DNA from: Patescibacteria group bacterium
Lineage (GTDB): Bacteria; Patescibacteriota; Saccharimonadia; Saccharimonadales; UBA4665
Reading direction: 5' to 3'
Assembly: GCA_030271625.1 (NCBI GenBank)
Contig: JARXKN010000001.1
Coordinates: 310,001 to 374,000 of the forward strand
Length of the DNA stretch: 64,000 nt
Part shown: positions 1-9,022 of the stretch, in pieces
Layout of the letters: the number at the start of each line of letters is the position of its first letter
Position numbering within the stretch: position 1 is the first letter of the stretch
The notes under the pieces: model-generated
What the model was told of the DNA's origin: nothing
The model's database searches: none
The model's input: the letters and a program-made list of their open reading frames with translations, nothing else
Program-made: the position numbers and the translations under genes

Positions 1-1218
1 AAAGAACTTGGTAACACGGTGATTGTGGTGGAGCATGATGAGGATACGATTCGAACTGCTGATTATCTGTTGGATATTGGTCCTGGTGCCGGTATCCATG
101 GTGGTACGGTTGTTGCCGCTGGCACGCCCGAGGAAGTTATGAAAGTTACTAAAAGCATCACCGCCCAGTACTTATCAGGACGAAAAGAGATTGCCACCCC
201 CAAGAAGCGCCGAGCAGGCAACGGCAAAGCTATTACCATTAAAGGAGCTCGCGAAAATAACTTACGTGATGTAACAGTCGATATCCCGCTTGGTAAATTA
301 GTTGTGGTTAGTGGTGTTTCCGGGTCTGGTAAATCTAGTCTTATTAACGACATTCTGGCTAAAGAGTTACTGGCTCGTTTGCACCGGGCCAGTACGGTTC
401 CGGGTAAGCACGAAGATATTATTGGCATTAAAGAACTCGATAAAGCTATCATCATCGATCAGAGTCCAATTGGTCGCACGCCACGCTCTAACCCAGCCAC
501 CTACACCGGTTTGTTTACACCCATCCGTGAACTATTTGCCAGCGTGCCCGAAGCTAAATTACGTGGTTATAGTGCCGGTCGCTTTAGTTTTAATGTTCGT
601 GGTGGTCGCTGTGAAAACTGTTCCGGCGATGGCATTATAAAAATCGAAATGCACTTCCTGCCTGATGTCTATGTGCCTTGTGAAGTCTGTCACGGCAAGC
701 GCTACAACCGTGAAGCCTTGGAAATTCACTTTAAGGGCAAGACTATTAGTGATGTCTTGGAACTGACCTGTGAAGCTGCCCTAGAATTCTTTAACAATAT
801 TCCTAGCATTGCCCGCAAACTACAAACCATGGTAGATGTGGGCTTAGGTTATATTTCATTAGGGCAACCAGCCACCACGCTGTCCGGTGGTGAAGCTCAG
901 CGTATCAAGCTATCGACCGAACTTAGTCGTCGGCCAACCGGTCGAACCTTATACATTCTTGACGAACCAACAACCGGGTTACATATTGCTGATGTCGACC
1001 GGTTACTGCACATGCTGCACGCGCTGGTCGATACCGGCAATAGTATGGTCGTGATTGAGCACAACTTAGATGTCATCAAGAATGCCGACTGGCTAATTGA
1101 TATGGGCCCAGAGGGTGGTAGCGCTGGCGGTCAAGTGGTTGCCGAAGGTACGCCTGAGCAAGTTGCTAAAATCGCTGCCAGCTACACCGGACAATTTTTG
1201 AAGAAGATGCTACGTTAA
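1..1218 (+). CDS. uvrA: UvrABC excinuclease subunit UvrA (C-terminal part, 5' end outside window)
   Basis: Damage-recognition ATPase of nucleotide excision repair. The reading frame is open from base 1, so this is the C-terminal ~405 residues of a protein that is usually ~940. Visible in order: the end of the first ABC domain ([14 protein letters not shown]), the second Walker A (GVSGSGKSS) near nt 313-340, a CxxC...CxxC zinc module (RCENC and PCEVC, nt ~607-700), the ABC signature [11 protein letters not shown] (nt ~880-912), Walker [10 protein letters not shown] (nt ~958-985) and the His switch VIEHNLD. All family landmarks expected in this half are intact. The first in-frame start-like codon at 19 is internal. 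The gene ends 13 nt before the convergent DedA gene with no obvious terminator between them. Confidence 0.97.
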   Translation, partial: KELGNTVIVVEHDEDTIRTADYLLDIGPGAGIHGGTVVAAGTPEEVMKVTKSITAQYLSGRKEIATPKKRRAGNGKAITIKGARENNLRDVTVDIPLGKLVVVSGVSGSGKSSLINDILAKELLARLHRASTVPGKHEDIIGIKELDKAIIIDQSPIGRTPRSNPATYTGLFTPIRELFASVPEAKLRGYSAGRFSFNVRGGRCENCSGDGIIKIEMHFLPDVYVPCEVCHGKRYNREALEIHFKGKTISDVLELTCEAALEFFNNIPSIARKLQTMVDVGLGYISLGQPATTLSGGEAQRIKLSTELSRRPTGRTLYILDEPTTGLHIADVDRLLHMLHALVDTGNSMVVIEHNLDVIKNADWLIDMGPEGGSAGGQVVAEGTPEQVAKIAASYTGQFLKKMLR

Positions 1219-1231
1219 CAAATCGAAGCGA

Positions 1232-1846
1232 CTAATCTTTTTTAGGGGTAGAAGAGCGTTGCTTTAATTTCATTTTTATAACGTGAAGTATGGTCGGCGC
1301 GGCGGCCAGCAGGATAACCGCTACCAGTACAATCTGAATGTATTTATCAATTCCGGGGATACGGCTGCCGACGTAGTAGCCTAACAACGGCACTGAAATT
1401 GCCCACGCAATATCGCCGATGACATCATAAATTACGAAGCGCTTATACGGCATGCGGCTGACGCCAGTTAGTAGCGGCTGAAAGGTGCGAATGAAGGGTA
1501 GAAAGTGCGATATCAGGAGCGTTTTAGCGCCATATTTTTCATAAAAGGCCTCGGCCTTGTCGATGTGGTCTTTGCGGAATATTAGTCCATCTGGTTTATT
1601 AAACACCCGGGGACCTAACTTACGACCGATGTAATAGCCGGTGCTATCACCTACAATTGCCGCCACTGCCACTACTGCTATGACACTCACAATCGAAAGA
1701 TGTCCGGCGTGGGCGTAGATACCAGCCGCAATCAACAGCGTGTCGCCGGGTAGGAAAAAGCCAAGTAATAAACCGACTTCAGCAAAGACAATAATTGCTA
1801 ATAGTAATAAGCCGCCGGACTGAATTAAGGTATTAACATCAAACAT
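1232..1846 (-). CDS. DedA family membrane protein (VTT/SNARE-associated domain)
   Basis: 204-residue polytopic inner-membrane protein of the DedA/VTT family. Members act in envelope homeostasis, and some recycle polyprenyl-phosphate or phospholipid carriers. Visible: an N-terminal membrane segment, the conserved GFFLPGDTLLIAAG re-entrant region (residues ~29-42), and the family motif around HFLPFIRTFQPLLTG (~114-128) with its essential Arg. The C-terminal TM is followed by a basic tail. The length is typical. On the minus strand a TATAAG box (1857-1862) lies 10 nt before the ATG and no Shine-Dalgarno is present. A second membrane protein of lipid-transport type occurs at 14192-15136. The exact substrate cannot be told. 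Confidence 0.9.
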   Translation of the reverse strand: MFDVNTLIQSGGLLLLAIIVFAEVGLLLGFFLPGDTLLIAAGIYAHAGHLSIVSVIAVVAVAAIVGDSTGYYIGRKLGPRVFNKPDGLIFRKDHIDKAEAFYEKYGAKTLLISHFLPFIRTFQPLLTGVSRMPYKRFVIYDVIGDIAWAISVPLLGYYVGSRIPGIDKYIQIVLVAVILLAAAPTILHVIKMKLKQRSSTPKKD

Positions 1847-1963
1847 GTACTGCTAGCTTATACGGAATCGTAGAGGCCGTCCAGTTTAGTAAAAGCGTAT
1901 AAAACCCAAATTCCGTCAAAAAACTGCTATAATAGACGGAACTGTTAAGGAGTCCCTACCGAT

Positions 1964-2686
1964 ATGAGCCAAGATACTATTAGTCTGCAAGTAACCAATC
2001 GTGATGTTACCGGCAAAGCCGTCAAGCACCTGCGCAAAGCTGGAACTGTTCCAGCCGTCATCCATGACCACGGCAAACCGTCTATAAACATCCAGGGTGA
2101 TTTTGTAGCTATGACCAAAGTTTGGCGCCAAGCTGGCAAGCACCACCCGGTTAGTCTAACGAACGAAGGCAAGAACTACACCGCACTGATTAAGACTGCT
2201 ACCTTCGATCCGCGGAAGCATTTATTAACCCACATTGTTTTTAACGCCGTAAGTGCTACCGAAAAAGTTGAAGCTGAAATCCCGGTTCGGGCCCGCTACG
2301 ATGAAGGCAACGAATCTAGCCCGGCTGAGCGTTCAGGCCTGTTAGTCCTGAGCCAGTTAGAAGCCGTAATGGTTTCGGCTATCGCCAGTAAATTACCTGA
2401 TTTCTTGGAATACGATGCTGAAAAACTTGTAGCCATTGGTGACCACGTGACCGTCGCTGATTTAATTGTGCCGACTGGCGTTGAACTTAAGGTAGAAGCC
2501 GAACACACCCTAGCAACTGTCTTTGAACCAAGTGCCTTAGCGGCTGCTAACGAAGCTGCTGGTGGCGATGCACCTGAAGATGCTCCAGCTCCTGAGAGCG
2601 AGCAGGGAACTGAAGCCGATGAGTCTGGTAATGCTGCTGAAGATAAGCCTGGTGGTAAAGAGCAGGCTCAGCCAAAAGGCGAGTAA
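1964..2686 (+). CDS. rplY: 50S ribosomal protein bL25 (Ctc form with acidic C-terminal extension)
   Basis: 5S rRNA-binding ribosomal protein. Residues 1-~90 form the L25 domain (R-x2-GK-x3-LRKAG-x-VPAV pattern near the N-terminus). Residues ~95-190 form the TL5/Ctc beta domain. The last ~50 residues are an Ala/Glu/Pro-rich, low-complexity acidic tail seen in many Ctc proteins. A TATAAT box at 1928-1933 and an AAGGAG Shine-Dalgarno at ~1945-1950 precede the ATG, so this gene has a normal leader unlike many neighbours. The following methyltransferase starts 8 nt after its stop and is probably co-transcribed. Confidence 0.93.
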   Translation: MSQDTISLQVTNRDVTGKAVKHLRKAGTVPAVIHDHGKPSINIQGDFVAMTKVWRQAGKHHPVSLTNEGKNYTALIKTATFDPRKHLLTHIVFNAVSATEKVEAEIPVRARYDEGNESSPAERSGLLVLSQLEAVMVSAIASKLPDFLEYDAEKLVAIGDHVTVADLIVPTGVELKVEAEHTLATVFEPSALAAANEAAGGDAPEDAPAPESEQGTEADESGNAAEDKPGGKEQAQPKGE

Positions 2687-2694
2687 ATTCTCCC

Positions 2695-3474
2695 ATGCCT
2701 GATGAACCTATCACGACATTTGACGGGGTAGCTGGCAGTTTTTCTAAATATGACACTACCTTGCGGGGACATGTTCGTTACCAAGTGGTCCGTCGTAACT
2801 TAACGCCCTATCTGGGCAAGGCACCGCTTAAGGTGCTTGATGTTGGTGGCGGTAGTGGACCTGATGCGGCTTGGCTGGTTAGTCTTGGCCACCAAGTGAC
2901 AATTGTTGAAATTTCTAAAGAACAACGGCTGTATGCCGAACGACGCTTCAATTTTTTTCTACGACCGGAAGAACGAGCCCTAATTACCATGGTAGAAGGC
3001 GAGCTCTCAAGCTTACCGGCCCCGGCTGCTAGTTTTGATGTCGTACTCTGTCACGGCGTAGCTATGTATCAACCGGCGCCACGAAAATTTATAGCCGAAG
3101 TCATTAGCTGGGCTAAGCCGGGTGGCTTAGTATCGTTGCTCGAAAAAGGTTATTACGGTGCTGAAGCGCGAGCGATTTATAAGCAAGATTTTGAACAACT
3201 GGAAAGCCTGCACGCCAGTCAAAAAATTATTAATAATCTTGGGCTGCGGGTTCATGCTTTTACGCCCGATGCGTTAGAGACTATCATTGAAATGACAGGA
3301 GCCAAAATTGAACAGTGGTCTGGCGTTCGCGTCATCACCGATCGGCTACCGATGCGGGTTGCTGACATGTCAAAGCCGGCTCTAGAAACAGTTATTGAAG
3401 CTGAGTATTCCCAAGGTAATAACTCTGGTATTCGTGCCCAGGGCCAAATGCTGCACTTCATAATACGTCGCTAA
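2695..3474 (+). CDS. class I SAM-dependent methyltransferase (CmoM/SmtA-like)
   Basis: 259-residue Rossmann-fold methyltransferase. Motif I, VLDVGGGSGPDAAWL (~residues 43-57), binds SAM. An acidic residue ends strand beta2 (VTIVEIS), and a motif IV-like FDVVLCHGVAMY follows near residue 115. The fold and the post-motif region with LLEKGYYG resemble tRNA-modification methyltransferases of the CmoM/SmtA type, but the substrate cannot be assigned from sequence alone. It sits 8 nt behind rplY, consistent with co-expression and a ribosome/tRNA-related role (inference). The C-terminal ~60 residues are less conserved. The next 126 nt up to position 3600 hold the promoter of the next gene. Confidence 0.85.
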   Translation: MPDEPITTFDGVAGSFSKYDTTLRGHVRYQVVRRNLTPYLGKAPLKVLDVGGGSGPDAAWLVSLGHQVTIVEISKEQRLYAERRFNFFLRPEERALITMVEGELSSLPAPAASFDVVLCHGVAMYQPAPRKFIAEVISWAKPGGLVSLLEKGYYGAEARAIYKQDFEQLESLHASQKIINNLGLRVHAFTPDALETIIEMTGAKIEQWSGVRVITDRLPMRVADMSKPALETVIEAEYSQGNNSGIRAQGQMLHFIIRR

Positions 3475-3523
3475 ATATTTTCCAGCAGAATGATGAAACC
3501 GTAATTACTAGGGGTAGCACGCT

Positions 3524-3557
3524 TTGCAAAATGTTGACTACCATAGTATACTATGGT
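3524..3557 (+). promoter_or_regulatory. promoter with a perfect 18-bp palindrome over the -10 box (candidate operator)
   Basis: TTGCAA (3524-3529), a 17-bp spacer and TATACT (3547-3552) form a good sigma-70-type promoter for the gene at 3601. The -10 box lies in the middle of ACCATAGTATACTATGGT (3540-3557), which is a perfect 18-bp inverted repeat. Such placement is typical of repressor operators. The predicted transcript start is near 3560, giving a ~40-nt leader that contains a second short palindrome, AACTGCGCAGTT. The regulator is unknown. Confidence 0.6.
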
Positions 3558-3600
3558 GTTTGTGACTGCGAACTGCGCAGTTAGATAAAAGACTTATTAT

Positions 3601-5145
3601 ATGTCAGAGAACTTATCACCATTTACAGCCGAAACGTCTACTAACGAAGACGACACTGACCGCTCTAAAAGCAAATCTAAAAAAAAGGCCATTGGGGCTT
3701 TTGTTGTCGAAGTTGAACCACCTAACGAAGCGGCCGCACGTGCCGACCGTCGCAAGGAACGAGCGACAGACGCAGCTGTAGCCGACAAGAAACTGAAGAT
3801 TGTTGAGAGCGAGCCCGAAGCCGAATCTAAAAGCCTGGCTGTTGAAAGTTTAGAGCCGGAAGAAATTAGTTACGTCACTAAGCAACTTGCCGCTGCTCGT
3901 TTGGCGGAAATAGCCGAACAATCGCCGGTAACTGCCGAAGAGCAGGCGGAGCATGATGCCGTTGCTGCCTATTTAGTGGCTGTTGAGGCGTCGGGAAATA
4001 TTGCTAGCAATGCTGACACTTCTGCTCCTGCCGAACAGACTATCGATACCTACGTTCCCAATGAGGGTGAAATTAATCTCCACGATGCTAGCCAACATAA
4101 GGCAATCGAGACGACAAAAACCTCAGAAGAGCAGGCTGAACCAACAGCCAGCGAACCCGTCACGTCAGCTCCGGCGGGCGGCGGTAGCGGTGGACGCCCA
4201 CCTCGTAATCCTGGCGCTAGCGGCGAAACCGCGCCTGACCCAAATGAGCCACCGCGCTCCACCCCAACCGCTGAGCAGGTTATTTCGGTTGATGAAGCCG
4301 GCCGTAATGAGCGCCAAGCCGAAGCCGATGGTTTATTGGTCGGCGCGATTATTGGCTACTTGTTTGGGCGCCGTCGCGGCCGTATTAAAACTGAAAAGCG
4401 CTTGGCACCTGTCCAACGCAAGTTGGAAAAACAGGTCAAAAACCTGCAGGCTGAATTACTTACTAATGAAACACTAGTGCGCCGCAGCGTTCGCCAACAA
4501 TCGGTTGAACGACTTACGCAACCACGGGCTCAAAAAGTTGAAGCTGACGGGACGACGGTACCGCCGGAGCGGATTGGCCATGTCTTGGTAGCGGCCAGCG
4601 CCGAACGCGTCGTACGCCGACCCGAACTAACAGCTAAAAAGGTTTCTAAAACTGAGATTCTAACGGCTAAAAAACAAGCGGAAACCATGAGCCGTAACGA
4701 GCTACTCGCACTGAGCGAGAAAGTCCTCGTTGATGGAACAAATTTACGACAAATTTACGAAACTCAGTTAGTGAGTGAACGAGGCCTTCGCCGCTTAGTC
4801 GCCGAGCATCTGCGGGGTGGCAATGTCTCAAGGGCGTTACGTCGTGAGCTTATCGAACGCCAGATAGATTTTGAACGTGACCCAATTTTGCGTGATAAAG
4901 CCCATGGCGAGGCGGTAGTTAGCAGTGGTAAAGCCGTGTTCTCCAAGCTCTTAGCACAGGCCGGTGTGTCCGCTGATGCTGATACCGGGTCGTCCTTTCA
5001 AGTAATTTCTAAGCAGCCAACTAAGACACAAGACGGCAGTGCTCAGGCCAAGAAACGGCAGCAAGTTGTGATTGATTCAGCCCTGGTGACGCTTATCACC
5101 GTCTTAACACTATTAATCATTCTCGTCTTACTGAGAAATCGCTAA
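3601..5145 (+). CDS. large acidic Ala/Glu-rich tail-anchored protein, unknown function
   Basis: 514 residues, no recognised enzyme domain. Layout: a charged N-terminal region (1-~195) rich in Ala, Glu and Lys; a Gly/Pro-rich linker (GGGSGGRPPRNPG, ~200-212); a short glycine-containing hydrophobic segment, GLLVGAIIGYLFGRRRGR (~244-261); a coiled-coil-like stretch (RKLEKQVKNLQAELL); a long charged helical region; and a C-terminal transmembrane anchor (~488-511) ending in RNR. The GYLxGRRRGRIKTEK-type segment is, to my knowledge, recurrent in Saccharibacteria hypothetical proteins. No signal peptide is visible, so most of the chain probably faces the cytoplasm. It may be a scaffold or membrane-organising protein (guess). 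A palindrome overlaps its promoter, so it is probably regulated. Confidence 0.8.
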   Translation: MSENLSPFTAETSTNEDDTDRSKSKSKKKAIGAFVVEVEPPNEAAARADRRKERATDAAVADKKLKIVESEPEAESKSLAVESLEPEEISYVTKQLAAARLAEIAEQSPVTAEEQAEHDAVAAYLVAVEASGNIASNADTSAPAEQTIDTYVPNEGEINLHDASQHKAIETTKTSEEQAEPTASEPVTSAPAGGGSGGRPPRNPGASGETAPDPNEPPRSTPTAEQVISVDEAGRNERQAEADGLLVGAIIGYLFGRRRGRIKTEKRLAPVQRKLEKQVKNLQAELLTNETLVRRSVRQQSVERLTQPRAQKVEADGTTVPPERIGHVLVAASAERVVRRPELTAKKVSKTEILTAKKQAETMSRNELLALSEKVLVDGTNLRQIYETQLVSERGLRRLVAEHLRGGNVSRALRRELIERQIDFERDPILRDKAHGEAVVSSGKAVFSKLLAQAGVSADADTGSSFQVISKQPTKTQDGSAQAKKRQQVVIDSALVTLITVLTLLIILVLLRNR

Positions 5146-5245
5146 CCCAGCCGTATCAAGAAGCGGCGTCTATTGCTACAATAGAGCTATGATTTAGTAC
5201 CCATCACTACTAACACCTAATACCGATTAATACGAGGAGTGTGTG

Positions 5246-6529
5246 ATGATAGATACCGTTGTTGCTAAATTGATTGCTCAAGAAGAGCAGCGCCAACGCG
5301 AGGGCTTAGAGTTAATCCCCAGCGAAAATTATGTCAGCCGTGACGTGCTGGACGCCATGGGTAGTATTTTTACTAACAAATATTCGGAAGGTTATCCAGG
5401 CAAGCGTTACTACGGCGGCCAAGAAAACACCGACTTGGTGGAGCAGCTAGCAATCGACCGAGCCAAGCAACTATTTAAAGCCGATCATGCCAACGTGCAA
5501 TCACACAGTGGTGCGCCGGCTAACGAAGCCGTCTACAGCGCTTGGCTAGAGCCCGGTGACACGGTGTTGGCAATGGACCTTAGTCATGGTGGCCACTTAA
5601 CTCACGGTGCGCCAGTTACGCGGTCGGCGAAACTCTATAACTTTGTGCGTTACAAAATGAAAGATCCAGCTACTGGTGAAATTGATTACGACGAGATGCG
5701 CCGCTTAGCGCTTGAACATCAGCCAAAACTTATTATCGCTGGCTTTAGTGCCTACCCCCGCGAGCTTGATTACGCCAAGTTTGCAGCCATCGGTAACGAA
5801 GTTGGTGCCTTACTAATGGCTGATATGGCGCACATCGCTGGTTTAATTGTTGGCGGCGTGTCGGCCAATCCATTCGATTTTGGTTTTCATGTCATTACTA
5901 CTACGACGCACAAAACCTTACGCGGGCCACGCGGTGGACTCATCCTTAGCCGCGGTACCGTTAGTAGCCCATTGAAAGCCCCAGAAAAAACGCTCGAAAA
6001 CATCCCGACTTTAATTGACCGCGCTATTTTCCCCGGCATGCAGGGTGGACCGCACATGCATATCATTGCCGCCAAGGCGATTGCCTTTGGTGAAGCTCTG
6101 AAACCTGAGTTTAAACAGTATGCCCAGCAAATCGTCGATAACGCCAAAGCCCTGGCTAGCGCTATGACCGACCGTGGTTTTAGTCTGTTAACCGGTGGAA
6201 CCAGCAATCACCTGATTTTAGCTGATGTCTATTCTAGCTTTGGGCTGGATGGCAAAATTGTCGAGGAAGCGTTCGATAAGATTAACTTAACGCTTAACAA
6301 AAACGCCATTGCTAACGACACACTGCCGCCGTTCCGTCCGAGTGGTATTCGCTTAGGAACGCCCGCCATAACGACGCGCGGCCTCAAGGTAGCCAATATG
6401 GAGCAACTGGCAGAATGGATGAAGCAAGCCGTTGATGCTCACGATGACGACCAAAAACTAGCAGCTATCCAACAAGAGGTGAAAGCCTTTGCGTTGCAGT
6501 TTCCGCTTCCTAGTGACGCTAAGAATTAG
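5246..6529 (+). CDS. glyA: serine hydroxymethyltransferase
   Basis: PLP enzyme that interconverts serine and glycine while charging tetrahydrofolate with a C1 unit. At 427 residues it has the usual length. Visible: the N-terminal QRQREGLELIPSENY substrate region, YPGKRYYGGQ, the PLP-lysine motif TTTTHKTLRGPRGG (~residue 223), and the conserved C-terminal region FRPSGIRLGTPAITTRG. The ATG at 5246 is preferred over the GTG at 5243 because the GAGGAG Shine-Dalgarno (5234-5239) is 6 nt away. A TACAAT box at 5177-5182 suggests a ~60-nt leader. It overlaps convergent murB by 4 nt. It works with folD (42652) and folC (20138) elsewhere in this window. Confidence 0.97.
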   Translation: MIDTVVAKLIAQEEQRQREGLELIPSENYVSRDVLDAMGSIFTNKYSEGYPGKRYYGGQENTDLVEQLAIDRAKQLFKADHANVQSHSGAPANEAVYSAWLEPGDTVLAMDLSHGGHLTHGAPVTRSAKLYNFVRYKMKDPATGEIDYDEMRRLALEHQPKLIIAGFSAYPRELDYAKFAAIGNEVGALLMADMAHIAGLIVGGVSANPFDFGFHVITTTTHKTLRGPRGGLILSRGTVSSPLKAPEKTLENIPTLIDRAIFPGMQGGPHMHIIAAKAIAFGEALKPEFKQYAQQIVDNAKALASAMTDRGFSLLTGGTSNHLILADVYSSFGLDGKIVEEAFDKINLTLNKNAIANDTLPPFRPSGIRLGTPAITTRGLKVANMEQLAEWMKQAVDAHDDDQKLAAIQQEVKAFALQFPLPSDAKN

Positions 6530-7548
6530 GGTAGGAGTTCGGGTTCTTGTTCTAGTTGAACCCCAAATTTTGCTGCCACGGCATTTACAATCTGCTGTTT
6601 AAAAGCTAGTAGATCGGCCGTACTTTTGGCATGCTCGTTGACTAAAACCAGCGGTTGACTATACCAGGTTGCCATGCCGGTTGCAGTGTCATGAAAGTCT
6701 TTAAATCCGGCTTGTTCAATCAGCCAGGCGCCGGATAGTTTCACGCCTTCGCTCACTTCCCAATGAGGTATTTGACCGTGGCCAGCCTCTAGTTGCGTAT
6801 AATCGCCGGTGCTAATGATGGGGTTGGCAAAGAAAGAGCCGTTATTGCCAATAATGCTCGGGTCGGGTAATTTACTGCTCCGGACCGATATGACCGCTTC
6901 ACGGATTGTGGCCGGGTTAGCGGCCTTATGCATGTCGGTAAGGTAGTGCTCAACGGCTGGGTAGTAGGGAGGCAAGGGGTTGGAACGCACTAAGTGAAAG
7001 GTGACGGAGGTGATAATAAACCGTCCACGATCTGAAGTGTTAAATCGACTGGTCCGATAGCCAAAGCCACAATCGAATCCAGGGATCGTAACGTAGGCTT
7101 GTTGGCTGGTGTCGTAGGCCTCAATGGTGGCCACGGTCTGAGAAACGTCTTGACCATAGGCACCAACATTTTGAATCGGCGTCGCGCCGGCAGTACCAGG
7201 GATTAAGCTGAGGGCCTCAATACCAGATAATCCAGCCGCTACGCTTCGCTCAACGACACTATCCCATGGTTCGCCCGCTCCAACCGTTAGGTAGCTATTC
7301 TGCTCGTCTTCGTCATAGAGCTCAAAGCCTTTAATGGCGTTAATAATTAGTAAGCCTTGAAAGCCCTCGTCGGCCCAAATTATATTACTACCACTACCAA
7401 TAACTCGATACGGCAGTTGCTGGCTGCTGGCCCAGCCAAGTGCTTCTACCAGCTCAGCCCGACTGGCAATTTCGCAGCTGTACGCAGCAATCCCGCCCAA
7501 GCGCATTGTAGAGTGGTCAGCCAAACTGACGTTTTGGAGAATCTGCAT
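6526..7548 (-). CDS. murB: UDP-N-acetylmuramate dehydrogenase (UDP-N-acetylenolpyruvoylglucosamine reductase)
   Basis: FAD/NADPH enzyme reducing UDP-GlcNAc-enolpyruvate to UDP-MurNAc, the first committed peptidoglycan pathway product. 340 residues, as for E. coli-type (type I) MurB. Visible: an FAD-binding N-terminal domain with GSGSNIIWADEGFQG, the central SLIPGTAGATPIQNVGAYGQD-like block (residues ~117-137), and the catalytic-Ser region GNNGSFFANP (~232-241). On the minus strand TATACT (7556-7561) ends 7 nt before the ATG with no Shine-Dalgarno, so the message is probably leaderless. The stop overlaps the glyA stop. Confidence 0.96.
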   Translation of the reverse strand: MQILQNVSLADHSTMRLGGIAAYSCEIASRAELVEALGWASSQQLPYRVIGSGSNIIWADEGFQGLLIINAIKGFELYDEDEQNSYLTVGAGEPWDSVVERSVAAGLSGIEALSLIPGTAGATPIQNVGAYGQDVSQTVATIEAYDTSQQAYVTIPGFDCGFGYRTSRFNTSDRGRFIITSVTFHLVRSNPLPPYYPAVEHYLTDMHKAANPATIREAVISVRSSKLPDPSIIGNNGSFFANPIISTGDYTQLEAGHGQIPHWEVSEGVKLSGAWLIEQAGFKDFHDTATGMATWYSQPLVLVNEHAKSTADLLAFKQQIVNAVAAKFGVQLEQEPELLP

Positions 7549-7622
7549 ATCTGTCAGTATAGCTTATCGTGACTGTACTTGTAACGCTTGCACCCGTTAT
7601 AACCAAGCGGTACTATGGAAGC

Positions 7623-8180
7623 ATGAGAGAACCAGAAAATAAGCCATTTCAACCGCTCGGTGGACACCTGAAGTATCTGCGTGAGCAGTCGCATCAAAGT
7701 CTGGCTGAGGTTTCCGGGGCCGTCGAAATTGATGAAGCGGTTTTAGAACGTATTGAAGCTGGTTTAGAACGACCGGCCGAAGACGTCTTGCTGCTGCTCA
7801 TCAGCTACTTCGATATGAAGGACCAAGAAGCGGTTCAGCTCTGGGAAATGGCTGGTTACAACGGGGAAATACCTGAACAAATTCGACCTAATGATGACGT
7901 TACCTTTAACCATAAAAATGTGGTTATGTTACTAGCCATGGATATGCGCACTGTCTATACCGATGGTGTAGAAGTAGTCACCAACAACGCTGGCGTAACT
8001 ATAAATTTTGCCCAAACTACCGGCCACAATAAAACTGCGCCAGTTGCTCGCGTAGGTATGAGCTTTGAACAGGCTAAACAAGTTGCTCAGGCTATCGAAC
8101 AAGCCTTACTAAAAGCTAAGTATCAAACTGGACCTCGGTTATTGCCGCCGCAGGGATCTAACGGCTCGGCAGCAAATTAA
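7623..8180 (+). CDS. XRE-type helix-turn-helix protein with DUF3467-like C-terminal domain
   Basis: 185 residues from the ATG at 7623. This start is chosen because a TACTAT -10 box (7611-7616) sits exactly 6 nt upstream, and a longer in-frame reading would run through that promoter. Residues ~8-75 form a Cro/C1-type HTH (HLKYLREQSHQSLAEVSGAV...). The remainder, with VYTDGVEVVTNNAGVTINF and a closing ARVGMSFEQAKQVAQAI block, resembles DUF3467 proteins. The combination suggests a small DNA-binding regulator with a beta-rich sensing or oligomerisation domain (inference). The target is unknown. The YdjM-like gene follows 6 nt later. Confidence 0.75.
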   Translation: MREPENKPFQPLGGHLKYLREQSHQSLAEVSGAVEIDEAVLERIEAGLERPAEDVLLLLISYFDMKDQEAVQLWEMAGYNGEIPEQIRPNDDVTFNHKNVVMLLAMDMRTVYTDGVEVVTNNAGVTINFAQTTGHNKTAPVARVGMSFEQAKQVAQAIEQALLKAKYQTGPRLLPPQGSNGSAAN

Positions 8181-8186
8181 GCCTGT

Positions 8187-8762
8187 ATGACTGGTCGCAC
8201 CCATGATTTGGCGGCCTTTACTAGCTTGGTTGCCGTCGTTTGTCTAAACCCTCCGGCTACCATTTCCTTATCAACCCTCCTGCTCAGCTTGCTAGCAAAT
8301 CAAATAGGCGGCGTGCTTCCTGACATCGACCAGCCGACGGCGCCGTTTTGGCGGAACCTGCCAATCGGCAACATCTTTGGTAGAACGTTTGGTAAATTAG
8401 CTGGTGGTCATCGATTTATAACGCACTCTGTATTAGGGCTGGCTATAACCGGCTTTGGCTTCCAGGCTCTACTAACCTTTCTCGGCCCAATTTTAGGACA
8501 CGCTGACACCGGTTTTATATGGTGGGCATTTATTATCGGTTTAATCTCACATTTACTTATGGATAGTTTCACGAAAGAGGGCGTCCCTTTGTTGTTGCCA
8601 ATTCCTTGGCACTTCGGCATTCCACCGCTGAAAGCCCTTCGCATTACTACCGGTAAAAAAGTGGAAGGTCTGATTGTGTTTCCGTTACTATTTATAGCTG
8701 CAACAACACTGTTTATTAGTCATCACGGCCGCTTTATAACCTTACTGCACAGCATTCGATAA
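8187..8762 (+). CDS. YdjM/DUF457-like membrane-bound metal-dependent hydrolase
   Basis: 191-residue polytopic membrane protein. The conserved features of the YdjM (LexA-binding inner membrane hydrolase)/DUF457 family are visible: an early RTHD segment, a central DIDQP motif (~residues 46-50), GGHRFITHS (~71-79) and HLLMDSFTKEG (~120-130). These His/Asp residues are the presumed metal ligands. The biochemical role in this family is poorly known. It starts 6 nt behind the HTH gene and is probably in the same transcript. Confidence 0.8.
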   Translation: MTGRTHDLAAFTSLVAVVCLNPPATISLSTLLLSLLANQIGGVLPDIDQPTAPFWRNLPIGNIFGRTFGKLAGGHRFITHSVLGLAITGFGFQALLTFLGPILGHADTGFIWWAFIIGLISHLLMDSFTKEGVPLLLPIPWHFGIPPLKALRITTGKKVEGLIVFPLLFIAATTLFISHHGRFITLLHSIR

Positions 8763-8858
8763 CAAGACATAGATCACAAACGTATTGTAAGAAATTTAAC
8801 AGTATGATTTATGGAATAAGCTTATGCTTTATAGACCAAAGAATAGGAGAAACAAAAA

Positions 8859-8942
8859 ATGACAACTGAACAATACTTAAGCGGCTTACACGCTTTAACC
8901 ATAAAAAATGCCCTTACTAAAATTCAGCCTAAAGCAAAATAG
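8859..8942 (+). CDS. small ORF, 27 residues
   Basis: Short ORF reading MTTEQYLSGLHALTIKNALT followed by KIQPKAK and TAG. AGGAGA (8845-8850) is spaced 8 nt from the ATG, a better ribosome binding site than most long genes here possess. A TATGCT-like -10 sequence lies near 8823. No family is recognised. A hairpin follows directly (8947-8976). It belongs to a 438-bp stretch between the YdjM-like gene and crtE that holds two such small ORFs. Confidence 0.5.
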   Translation: MTTEQYLSGLHALTIKNALTKIQPKAK

Positions 8943-8946
8943 GCTA

Positions 8947-8976
8947 GTCTGAAAAGTAAGAAATCTTATTTCAGAC
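8947..8976 (+). terminator. hairpin after small ORF (weak terminator or structural element)
   Basis: GTCTG/CAGAC plus AAGTAAG/CTTATTT (one G-T pair) form a stem of about 12 bp with a two-A bulge and a 4-nt loop. It starts 4 nt after the 27-residue ORF. There is no U-tract after it, so it may be a weak terminator or an RNA-stabilising structure. Confidence 0.4.
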
Positions 8977-9022
8977 CTACTGCTTAACCCGTAGACTAAG
9001 GGTAGCAATCAAGGAGCTTAGT

